Shown piece by piece: positions 23,016 through 33,725 of a DNA stretch of 64,000 nt (positions within the stretch are counted from its first letter, which is position 1; each line of letters starts with the position of its first letter). The notes below the pieces were generated by a model, which saw nothing but the letters and a program-made list of their open reading frames with translations, did no database searches and was not told the origin of the DNA. Source of the stretch: Adineta ricciae (lineage: Eukaryota; Rotifera; Eurotatoria; Adinetida; Adinetidae); the NCBI GenBank assembly GCA_905250025.1, contig CAJNOJ010000087.1, forward strand, positions 1 through 64,000, read 5' to 3'. A program made the translations under genes and the position numbers.

Positions 23016-26000
23016 ATGGCACTAAGCCTACTTCTTCAATTGTTCATATTCTCTTCAATCCCATGTAAGTCTTTCTAAATGAATCTATTTTATATTATTA
23101 GAAATGTCATCATCATCATCATTTGCTTTTTTTCTTTTTTCCTATCTTAGATTTATCCTGCAGTCAAGGTCAATTCTACGAGGTAAAACCTCACGATATA
23201 GCCGCACTAATTGGCTCAAATATAACAATTCCATGTGTGATTGCACCGCCTCATGGTGATGTTCAATGGACAAAAGATGGACTTGCTTTGGGTGAGTTTC
23301 TATTCAAATGCATCTTTATATGCGAATGCACACACTATGCATAATTGTCTAATTGACATCATCTTCATCCTCACCATCACTATGTATATGTGTTTGTGTG
23401 TGTGTGAGACAAGTGAAGTGTATACATATGATAAACATCCATTACCGGCCATTTTTCTTCTCCCATTGGCAAGTATTTGAATGATTCGTTCTCTCTCTCT
23501 CTTCGTCTTATTTGATAATGATAAGTAACACTAACCCTTCAATTTGAACAAATAATCCACCCCCTCTATACCGATTAAAGAGGAATAAGAGAAAAGCTAA
23601 ATATCTCCAAAAAACAATGGAACTACTTCGCTATTTAACAATGAATACATATTAGTGAGAATGTAGGTGGAGTCGATCAACGAACATGAGGAGCAATTAA
23701 CTCTCGTTATCATAGCAGGAATGAAAGCAATTGATTGACACACATATTTTATCGGCCGACAAGAATTACTTAGAATAATACTACTATCGCCACCACGTGT
23801 GTAACTATCTTTGTCTACTAATGAGCATTAGGGAGACATGAAAGACGATTGACCTTTTGTGTTTTTGTTTCCTCTAGGTTATGATCGACAACTTCCGGCT
23901 TTTCCCAGTTGGTCCATAACTGGCAATGAAAATCGAGGCGAATTTAATTTCTTCATCGAATCATTGAAATTGGAAGATGAAGGCGTCTTTGCTTGCGAAG
24001 TTTCACCTTATAATGATATGCCGGCATTGAAACAAGTTGCTCATGTTCGAGCTCTTGTTCGACCAGAACGTGTACAAATCAATGAACGACCACCGTCGAA
24101 CAAGACGACTGTTGTAACAATGAGATATGATGAATCAATACATCAAGTTAATTGTCGAGTCGATGGGGCGAGACCAGCTGCACAAATTAAGTGGTTCAAT
24201 GAAGGCGGACAGGAATTTAACGCAACAACACGTACATTTACTCAAGGTAATCATCACGATAATTAACTAGAACATGGTTTCTTCTCTCATAGACAAATAT
24301 CTTATAACACATCTCCTTCGAGCACAATTAGTAGTGAAAGTACATTCTAAAACATCTAGATGCAAAAAAAAGGATCGTCTTTTGATTAGTTGTAGTCGAT
24401 ATACCGACGAAACATTCTATTCAATAAGCTCATTAACAACTAGAATTTCTTTTGTGAGTCTGACCTTTTCTTCAAAGGGCTAAGTTTTCTTTATATTATT
24501 CTTCATTAGATGGTTGATCGTGTCAATAGAAATGATCTTGTATCATTTGATATTATCTGTTTTTAGGTCGTCTTTTTTCTACTGTCAGTACTCTGTCTTT
24601 GACGCCATCATTAGCTTTACACAAAACTCGCTACACATGCGAGGTTCGCCATGAAACCCTAACCAATGATGCAAATAAACTTCAAACATCATTCAATGTG
24701 GAAATCACGTCACCACCAAGTCTCCCAGTTATTCGTGGTTATCCATCAACATTTCGATTAATCAATGGGTCACGTTTAACTTTATCATGTCAAACTCGTG
24801 GCGGACATCCGTTAGGTCGACTCTCATGGCATCGGATCGAAAGTGGCAACGATACGTCGATTTTAATCGATAATTCCTTTGTTGTACTTCCACAACAAAA
24901 TGTTACGGAAAATAATATTACAATGTTAGTCACGCCTATCGACAATGGTGCAACGCTATCATGTCATGTTGTCAATGCTTACCTGTATTCGTTAGGACAA
25001 CGATTGCAAACGAATATTACTTTACAAGTTGCATGTAAGTGCTTTGTTGAAATTGAATTCAGAGGAAAAAGGTTGAATATCAATTTCTCTAGTTGGGCCA
25101 TCGTCCGTACAAATACGTGGAAATACGCCAAATACAAGTTTGAGTGTAACGACATTGGTAGATGGAACGACGCGACAATTCATCTGTCGAACAAGTTCAT
25201 CTAATCCTCCACCTATCGTTGTTTGGAAATTGGATGGACAGATCGTTACGGGTGACGTAGATCCTTTAGAAGAACGTGGAGATTACGGTGGAATGACGAT
25301 TCAATTAGTAAAAACAATTGGTTTGGACAAACCTTTACGAGATTATCATACAAAAATACTTTCTTGTGAAGCGAGAAATTCAGAAACAGGTCACCAAGTC
25401 ATCGATTCAACACGATTGAACATCATTTGTAAGTATCTTTCAGCTATCCTTTCTTATAGTCTTGACTTGTTCTATTGTAGATGATGCCACTAGTATTGAA
25501 ATGCATGGTGTAACGAAAGACAAAGTTATAAAAGCGGGTGATAAAGTTGCTGCTGAATGTATACTTACAGGCGGAAATCCACTAGGAAGAATCACTTGGT
25601 TAAAGGGTTCGTAAGATAACGAATGTAGATTTGAAAAGAAATTGTCGTTGTCATTGCATAGGCGATGAAATACTTCGCTCGGAATATGTCAGTGAAACAA
25701 GTGGAAAATATGTGTTGAGCCGTGTGGAATTTCTTGCTGCACCGTCTGATAATAATCTTTCATTGGTATGCAAAGGACAAGTGGAGAATTTTCCCGAACG
25801 AATTGCTTCATTCTCATTGAACGTTGCTTGTAAGTATATTGAAAGACGAAAAAGTAGCATTTAAACCAAGTTCCTTAATTCCATAGATCTTCCATCGGAA
25901 ATGAAGATCATCGATAGTAGTATCTTATCGAATTTAACTGTCGGAAACGACAGTCTAGGAGAATTTGAATGTCGAACATCAGCATCGAATCCTCAGGCGA

Positions 26001-28629
26001 CTTTGACAATACTTAGACAATCCAATGATGGAACAAAATATTCAGATATTCAGTACAAAACAGCAAGTACTTATGTAGATGGCATCAACTCAGTGAAATT
26101 CATGGTAGAAAAGTCTATTTTTCCAAAATCTGAACCATTTTCAATCGTTTTCTTTAGTTACCTCCAATCGATCTTTCTTTACATGGAAATTTGTTAACAT
26201 GTGAAGCGACGATCGATGCTGATACTACACCGTTAACAAAACAAGTGACGTATGTGCTCAATGTTAATCGTAAGTATCTGATTCAGCAAGTCTCTGATTC
26301 GGTTTGAAAAGAGTACTGTGTCATTGATAGATAAGCCACATTTCCATGACTTTGATGCGTTTGCTGATGTGGAAGAAAATCAACCGTTTAATGTAACACT
26401 TGAAGCAAGTGCTTATCCAATGCCAATTACTTACACATGGTTTCATCCATCGGGCCGACAATTATTTGCTGACCAATCAAGGATATTTATCAATCAAGGA
26501 CGCTTATCGTTAACAAGTGTTCAAAAAAGTGATTTAGGCGTTTATCGATGTGTAGCAACAAACACATATGGAAGTGCTGAAGCGAATTTTACATTGAATG
26601 TTCTTTGTAAGTGATAAAAGAAACAAGAGACAGAAAAGAAAAGAAGCTTGCTTTGACTATTCCTTTAGATGGACCGGTAATAACACGCACTAAAGGTTAT
26701 TCGGTATCGGAAGCCGCCGCTTCAGGTTCATCTGTAACCTTGACTTGCACTGTTGATGCTAATCCAATTGAATTGAATAATATACGATGGTTTAAAGATA
26801 ATGAAGAGCTGTTCTCGAGCCAAAATGCTCCTCAATGGGAGAAACGAGTCGAAGGTCAGGAAGCATCTATCCTTGCCAAATCTATCCGAAGAAGTGATGC
26901 CGGACAATATGCTTGTGAAATTAGTAATGCACACGGAAATAGTCGAGCAACAATGCCATTAGCTGTACAATGTAAGGATTTCAGTTTATTAACCGTGATA
27001 TTTTCTCACGTCTCGATTGGTTTTATTTAGACGCACCGGAAATCGATCGTACGGATCCAAGTCGAAGTAAAGCAGCAGCTGATTCTGATCGTTTGCTTAC
27101 AGCTGAATTGCACTGTTATGTATCGGCTGTCCCGCGACCAACAGTAACATGGCTGAAGGTTAGTTAGACGAATAAGATAATGTGGACAGATGAGCAATCT
27201 CTTATCTTGATTATTAATTGCACTCGTCTGAGGCTTTTTGTCAAGAATGAAAGATTAGTTTTTTATCGTTCTCTCGACACTCTCACACAGATAAATTCGT
27301 TTCGAAAATTACCTCTATTGCTCTATTCCATTCAAGGATAATCAACCAGTACCATTCTCATCGAAATATCGATCAGTTTTGAATGAAAGAACCACTGGAT
27401 CTACCGCGTTTTCGCCAAATCTTCTCTTCGATGCCATACTTTATATAGCCAATGTAACCAAATCAGACTATGGCGTATATAAATGTAAAGTGGAAAATTC
27501 AGTTAATACAGATACGGCGGATGTCACTCTCTCCGGATTGAGTAAGTTTTGTTTTGCTGGAAAAGTTCGAAAGATTTACTCGATCTTCGCCTTACTTAGC
27601 CGCACCTGATGTCCCGAGTCAAGTGCGTGTAGCAAATGCATCGCATTCATCGTTATTAATTAGTTGGCTACCTGGCTTCGATGGTGGTTCACGTCAAACG
27701 TTTCAAATTCGTTATCGTGTTGCATCTGATACACGTTACTCATACGAAGATGTTCCACTAGGTGATCAATCATTTGATCTGAAAAATTTACAATTGGCTA
27801 CTGAATATTATGTCAGTATACGTGCAAATAATTCCTATCATCTAAGCAGTTGGACTGAGGAAATCGTTGCTTCAACGTCACGATATCTACCATCTTCGCC
27901 ATTCTATTCATTTTCAAGTTCAAATTCATCATCAAGATTTTCCTTAACCGTCATCGTTACTGTTGCCGTGTTTGGTTTATTCATTTTCTTGATCAACATT
28001 ATACTTATATCATTATTTATTATGAAACGTCGACGTGCACATGTCTCTAGTGATAATTCATCAACAACAGGAACAAATGAAACTGAAGCAAATACTGTTG
28101 ACATTTTTCAACCGATTCCATCTAATCTCTTTTTCGAACGTCCATATTCATCGACAACGAATGCTTATCCGTTTAGTACCTATCAAAAATATGATGATGA
28201 TGATGCGAAAAGACCGTTCGTACCTTCGTATTCTTCGGCAACCTTGACTCGATTAACTCCTAGTCATCACCGACTGTGGCCTCAAGGTAATTGCTAAATT
28301 CATATATGCTAATTACCATTTCGGATTTATTTAGATGACGTCTCATCCTATTTAGCATTAGACACCAGTATTAGAACTAAAGCTGGTTCACCTTATGCAG
28401 CCATTAAGGTTCGTATAGCCGCGTTAATATGAAGATTAGATTTGTGACAAGCTGTTTTCTTTTTTGGATTATTTTTTAGAAAGGTCGGTTCTCCCCGTAT
28501 GACAATGTTCGATTACATCATTATTCTCCATCGAGTGTAGATAATGGCCTTGTTACATACAGAAGTTTTAAAGATGGGATCAGCGGCTCATCGGTTACAC
28601 ATGATTGTATAAGAGCTGAACTTGTTTAA
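23016..28629 (+). CDS. Nephrin/Sns-type cell adhesion receptor (9 Ig, FnIII, TM)
   Basis: Sixteen exons join in phase with no remainder, giving 1269 aa: 23016-23064, 23151-23291, 23878-24246, 24567-25034, 25093-25428, 25481-25606, 25662-25829, 25887-26104, 26158-26269, 26331-26606, 26669-26971, 27031-27158, 27337-27541, 27600-28286, 28335-28408 and 28480-28629. A signal peptide (MALSLLLQLFIFSSIPY) is followed by Ig1 with the family hallmark VQWTKDGLALG and a GEFNFFIESL...DEGVFACEV strand. Eight more Ig domains follow, each with its Cys pair and usually a G/YxC motif, then one fibronectin III domain (APDVPSQVRV...LISWLPGFDGG). A membrane helix lies at ~1080-1105, followed by a ~165-residue tail with many tyrosines. 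The tail ends RAELV, close to the PDZ-ligand end of human nephrin. Nine Ig plus one FnIII matches fly Sns/Hibris, partners of Kirre-type receptors in cell-cell recognition and filtration slits. Confidence 0.9.
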
Positions 28630-28965
28630 TTTAACGAATTTTCTTTGTTTTCAAACAGTGATTATGTGTGTATTGGTTTGGAATCAGATAGGAAAAAGAA
28701 TATCTATTCATTGTGTCTTCTTCCTTTTTCCTGTGCGTTCTTTTTTTCTATTTTTCCATAAATATATCTCATGGACAACAATTGTATCTAGACATTTTCT
28801 AGCGAAAACTACCAAAATCAATATGAAGAAGATGAAAAAGTATCGGCAGAGATGTCTCTAGTTTCTGACGACAAGCATAGACTCCAACTACCAATCACAG
28901 ATCGTCTGTACGAAGATGAGTTTCGAATCAAATTCAAACCATTTTGTCTATAAGTTTCATCGGAA
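28630..28965. other. Spacer with 3' UTR of nephrin-type gene
   Basis: About 335 nt that probably carry the 3' UTR of the receptor and the leader of the J-domain gene. Two open frames here are AT-rich and are not supported as genes. Confidence 0.5.
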
Positions 28966-30520
28966 ATGCAACGATTCCTCAGGTTTTCTTGTCGCTCATC
29001 TTTCGATCTCTATTGCCGGACTCTTACCTCCCGTCAAGCAAGTTCTTTCAATGGAACTGTCCGAATGGGCTTACCATTTTCCTTTGATGAAAAAATAGCA
29101 CTAGACTATTTCAATCGCTGGCGAAAATCATTCTGGTAATTAATCAGCACTTTGCTTCTCTCAACTATCCTCTATTCTGTCTTTCTCCTAAGAGGCTGAC
29201 GCCTAGTGATTGGCGCCAAACACCGGTTACTGTCACTCAACGCTTTTTACCTTGCTGGTCGTTTTCGTTGACAGGCACTGTCTATGCTGAAGCTTACGTA
29301 ATCATACATTGTGCACTCTAATCATCTTTCAGAAAACAGCCAACGCTCTCTTCTAGGTCAAACGTGGCGCATGGATATGGGGTGGGACGGAGTGGCATCC
29401 TCTACCTGATCAGATTTCTGTAGCGAATGTGAATCTGTCGAATGTCAATGTCTATGCCGCTCACGTATATGATCGGCAACATATTCTTGAGATAGATATG
29501 AAGACAAATGATTCACTCGAGCCGATCAATAGTTCATTGACAAACGATGACATTCTTGAAGAATGGACGGTAGATCGAGACACGGCTTTTGAAATCGGCT
29601 GGGACCTGCAGATCATACCGAAAGTGCAAGAACTTTGTATAAAGCAGTTAAAGCAACAGAAAAAAGATGAATATCGTATTACTTCAATTCGTTTTTCGAT
29701 TGTACAAGAAACACAACAATTGGTCTATTTTCCTGTCTATGTTGTCGAATATCAGTACCGTGATAAACAATTACAGTGTCTAATCAATGGGCGTACTGGG
29801 CAAGTAGCTGGTTTCAGACAATTCTCTCGATTAAAAGTAAAATTCTTCGGTTTCACTCAACTCACAACCCATACCTTATTATTTCAGATCGCTGCGCTAG
29901 CTTTAGGAATTGTTTATCCTGTATGCGCAGTATCATGCATTTCTCTTCTATCATTTACTGTCTACGCGATGACTCGACGAGTTCTTGTTATACCGATTGC
30001 TTTACTTACAACTGGATTTACCTTGCCGATTGTTTCGCTCGCTGTTTTGCAGATGGCCAGATATGTGCGAGATTATTCTCATCTTTACCGAGGCAAACAG
30101 GATATTCGAGATTGGTTAGAATTCAAAAGACAAAATCCGCACATATTCACGGATAAAAGCTTCGATCAAAAGACGGCGCAGTCAACTTTTCATCGGCAGC
30201 GAACGCAAGAGAGCAAGTGAGTTTTAATGACAAATTCGATCGAGAAAATACCTATTTTTGTTTTCAGAAAAGCTACAGTTTCATTTGAGATTGGTCCGGA
30301 CCTGTATGGATTATTAGGTGTCAGTCGAGTAGCATCCAATACTGATATAAAACATGCCTATTTATTGAAAGCAAAAGAATTTCATCCTGATCGCAATGTC
30401 GGTAATAAACAAATCGAAGAAAAATTCAAATTAATTAATCAAGCATATGCAATCTTATCCGATCCTGAACAACGACAGTTATTCGATGAATACGGATACG
30501 ATCAAGTCAAATATAAATGA
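28966..30520 (+). CDS. Membrane J-domain (DnaJ-like) protein, probably mitochondrial
   Basis: Four exons (28966-29135, 29195-29297, 29357-30216, 30268-30520) join in phase to 461 aa. The first ATG after an in-frame stop is used. The N-terminus (MQRFLRFSCRSSFDLYCRTL) is rich in Arg and Ser with no acidic residue until Asp14, like a mitochondrial presequence. A middle domain carries YFPVYVVEYQYRDKQLQCLI and NGRTGQVAG, a beta-hairpin seen in some uncharacterised membrane proteins. Two membrane helices follow (~265-290 and ~295-318), then a basic loop and a C-terminal J domain (~386-450) with the essential HPD (KEFHPDRN), ending EYGYDQVKYK. J proteins stimulate Hsp70 ATPase. Here the J domain sits at the C-terminus behind the membrane anchor, which would tether Hsp70 to a membrane. 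AATAAA at 30532-30537. The mitochondrial location is inference. Confidence 0.8.
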
Positions 30521-30626
30521 TGAAAGTTGAAAATAAAGATCTTCTAGAATTGACTAATTTCTTATTTTATATTTACTAAAAAATATAAATTGCAAAGAAA
30601 AAAGACAAACATTGCGCATCGATCTG

Positions 30627-31489
30627 TCAAGATTGAAGACCTAGATTGTGTAACATAGCATCAAAAGCTATTTTGGATTCTATAGATGGAGCTTCAAAAT
30701 TTGCCTCTTGTCCTACTTGGAGTTGCGAGAGAAGGTGGCGAAATAATTTTGGATCATAATCGAGAAATGGTCTGCCATGTTGATCTAAATCGGATGGCTT
30801 ATTCGCCAACAGAAATTTTGATAATTTCGAGTTCGGCACACGATTGAGTGTTCGACGTCTTGTCGCGAACATTTCATCGCCCACATTGAAAGTAAAAATA
30901 TCATCATCGGAGATTGGCGCTGGTTCAAGACCGAGTTTTGCCAACATGGCATTGAATTGTATAGTTAGAATTGGTGTCGACGGAGGATAGAAAACAACCT
31001 TTTCATTTTCTTCAAATAATCGTAGTTGTTCGAGTGCATGACGAAATAATTTAGGATTAAAATCGAGAAAAACATTCCCCTCCTTGTCAATACTGATGTT
31101 TTCCTCTGATTTGTTCAGAAGCATGTTTGTTAGAGTTGAATCGGGCGCATACAGTAAACTAGCCCGAGTCGTATACATAATCTCGCCACCAACGTTAAAT
31201 TGGATAACATCGGAATTTTTCAAAAATCTTTCCATGATCGCTTTTTCAACGTCTAGATCATTCGATGAGTTCTTCGATTCCTTTTCTAATGCATTTAGCT
31301 CATCAGCAACAACTGTTGATACATCATTTACTGATGACGTTAACTCAGTCGAATTGCATTTTATGTATCTGTCGTCGTATAATAGAAATATTAAAAAATA
31401 AAACAACTAAACAGAAATCATATCGACTGCAATCTTTATAGAAATCTTCACCTATAATTTCTACTTACAAAACTCTTGCACATATTCAT
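30627..31489 (-). CDS. Tandem BTB/T1 (KCTD-like) protein
   Basis: A main exon (31406-30627) holds two copies of the potassium-channel-tetramerisation type BTB domain. The first is DVIQFNVGGEIMYTTRASLL...FLDFNPKLFRHALEQLR and the second DIFTFNVGDEMFATRRRTL...FLDYDPKLFRHLLSQLQ. No membrane channel pore follows. KCTD proteins oligomerise through this fold and often act as adaptors for Cullin-3 or G-protein beta-gamma. The main exon has no early ATG. A 21-nt first exon (31489-31469, MNMCKSF) with a 62-nt GT-AG intron restores a start in phase. This gives 266 aa but makes the N-terminus hydrophobic (LFYFLIFLLY), which is odd for a cytosolic BTB protein. Alternatively translation starts at the internal ATG at 31235 (MERFLKNSD), just before the first BTB. 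Domain call is firm; start is not. Confidence 0.75.
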
Positions 31490-31815
31490 GCTAATCGTAT
31501 GCTATTGTGTAGAATCATTTAGATATATCTATTGTTTATATATAGATAATCGCCTGTTACTCTTATCTGCAGATTTCAACAACAGTCGTTATCTACGTCA
31601 GTCAAAGGAAATACACACGACTAGTGGGAGAAGTGTATTTCTGTCATTGAAATACTTCGCCTATAACGTAAACAATATTTGAAAACTATTTCGATAAATC
31701 TTTTTACAATAAGAACGTTTCTAGGAAACCAAAAGAATAGTTTAGATTCAATTTAATTTTACAATTACTAATTTATCATGGCATGTATCTTCAATTCTAA
31801 CTAACTTCTTTAACT
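31490..31815. other. Divergent spacer between BTB and lectin genes
   Basis: About 326 nt of AT-rich sequence that should contain the promoters of both divergent genes. A 68-codon plus-strand frame here is not supported by any motif. No TATA box stands out. Confidence 0.45.
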
Positions 31816-33303
31816 ATGTTTGTATCTCTTCTCTCATTTTTCTGCATCACTTCAATTCTCTCATTTGCTGGTAAATATTCTCAACACAAAACATTTTCAT
31901 TTGAGGTATATCTACATATCGAAGTATTAAGATAGTTTCACAAACGATTGACAAAAAATGTTTGACCGATAATGATTGTCATCATGAACTTCTCTGTCAC
32001 ACAACGAGGAACGTGTGTGTATGTCCGAAAGCATATTTTTGGCATGAGGATATGTACAGGTGTTCGGATTGTCCAAAACATTGGGAAAAATTTGATGAGA
32101 AGAAGTGTTTTCTATTTCCGACCCACTCTTCTTCGATTGTATCATGGAATGAAGCGCAACATATTTGTCGCTCGCTGATTGCACAACCGTTAGTAATCAG
32201 TACAAGAACGGAATTCATTGCATTACAACGTCATATGAAATATACATCGCATGAAGATGATCCTTTGACTGTTGCTGTTCATTTTCATCAAGGTATATGG
32301 ATTCAAATCGATAATAGTAAGTGGTACTTACATGCATGACGGCATTGATTTCCTTTGGGAAAAGCAGATTTCATACATTCTTTTTACCACATTGCAGAGT
32401 GGACCGACTCACATCTATGGTGTGATAAGAATGTTGCACATCGTTTTGGAGATTGCGTACAAGTGCGATGGAATAGTTCGACAGAAATGATTTGTTTACG
32501 ATATGTATCATGTACTAGAAGAGCTCAGTACATATGTGAAGGTTAATTGAAGATCAATTGAGAATGAAAGTGAATTCTAGAATTTAGTTTCAAGTCGAAC
32601 AGAATCGTATTTCGACAACAGTCGAAGACTTCGAATTTTATCTCGAAGGACTAAACGGTTGATTACTGAAGAACATATCCGAGCTCTTCCTAACAAGAAG
32701 CCTCCGAAAACGCCACCGAAAAAACCAGGAGCATCAACACCGAATAAAAATCCTGCTTCCTCAATAAATAATGCTGGAAACATTCTTGTCAGTGGGATCA
32801 ATACTGCTGGTCACGTTGCTAATGCAGTGAATAATGTGTTTGGTATAGGCAAAGAATGTATTATTGTCACTATACTTTCATGATTTGATCTAGGCGGCGC
32901 AAACAATGCTAACAACGGGAATACTAATCAAAATTACAACTCACAAAGTTATAAACTAATGAATGTACTGAAGATATGTTATGATTGTTCTTGAATTTAT
33001 ATTTCATAGATGATTATACTAATAATAATCTGCAAGCGCTTGGATCTGGTAAAGCGTAGCTACTCTTCGTTACTCATCTACTCTTTTCGAATGCATCGTA
33101 TAGGTAATGGTGATAACAACAAATCAGATACCAGTTGGACGACTATACTTTTTATTGGCGCTCTTGTTATCGGTGGAATCATGTTTGTATTCGTCGTACT
33201 ATTCATCGTAATCTGTTTATTACGAAAGAGTAAAACAAATTCACGCAATCGAAGAAGTGCTGGAAGTGTAGAAAGTACTCTAACTACCGGGACATCCGAA
33301 TAA
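31816..33303 (+). CDS. Type I membrane C-type lectin-domain protein
   Basis: Seven exons (31816-31870, 31936-32316, 32398-32541, 32588-32842, 32894-32947, 33010-33048, 33104-33303) join in phase to 375 aa. A signal peptide (MFVSLLSFFCITSILSFA) is followed by a short Cys-rich N-module (CLTDNDCHH...CHTTRNVCVC). One C-type lectin domain then runs from CPKHWEKFDEKKCFLF to RRAQYICEG (~65-190), with the four core cysteines and WNEAQHIC in helix 2. Neither the EPN/QPD sugar triplet nor WIGL is recognisable (the strand reads GIWIQIDN), so calcium-dependent sugar binding is doubtful. A Lys/Pro-rich and Asn-rich stalk follows (KKPPKTPPKKPGAS; NNANNGNTNQNYN), then a single membrane helix (ILFIGALVIGGIMFVFVVLF) and a ~25-residue Ser/Arg-rich tail. 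AATAAA at 33371-33376. Probably a surface recognition receptor. Confidence 0.85.
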
Positions 33304-33725
33304 AGAAAGAGAAAGCTGAAGAACATCATTTGTTTTCATATTTTCTACTGCAAGATAGTCGTCTTTCATCAATAAATATTCTCCTATGAATAGTTAATAT
33401 CATCGAATGATGATAATAAGAAAGTTTTCTTCTCTCTGTTGATTGACAACAGACATGGTCGAAATGCTGACTGAAGGAAGGAATTCTTCATTCATTGATT
33501 CATTCATTCTTTCTTTCTTTCTTTCTCGTCTCGCGACATACACACATCTCTCGTTGGTTGTCCAGCAATTCATTACTTAAAAGAGTTCGCTAGCTTCGAC
33601 CTTTGTCCAACGATGCATGTGGCGCTCGGAAAGTATTAACAATGGCATCGGATAAAATTCATCTGTTCAATATGTTCAATTAATTCACTTCATATCATCA
33701 TGCGTCTTTGTACATTTCGCTCAAT
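33304..33725. other. Spacer before Trio
   Basis: Contains the lectin poly(A) signal (33371-33376), an ATTC/CTTT microsatellite near 33490-33530, and the presumed Trio promoter. No coding signal is seen. Confidence 0.5.
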
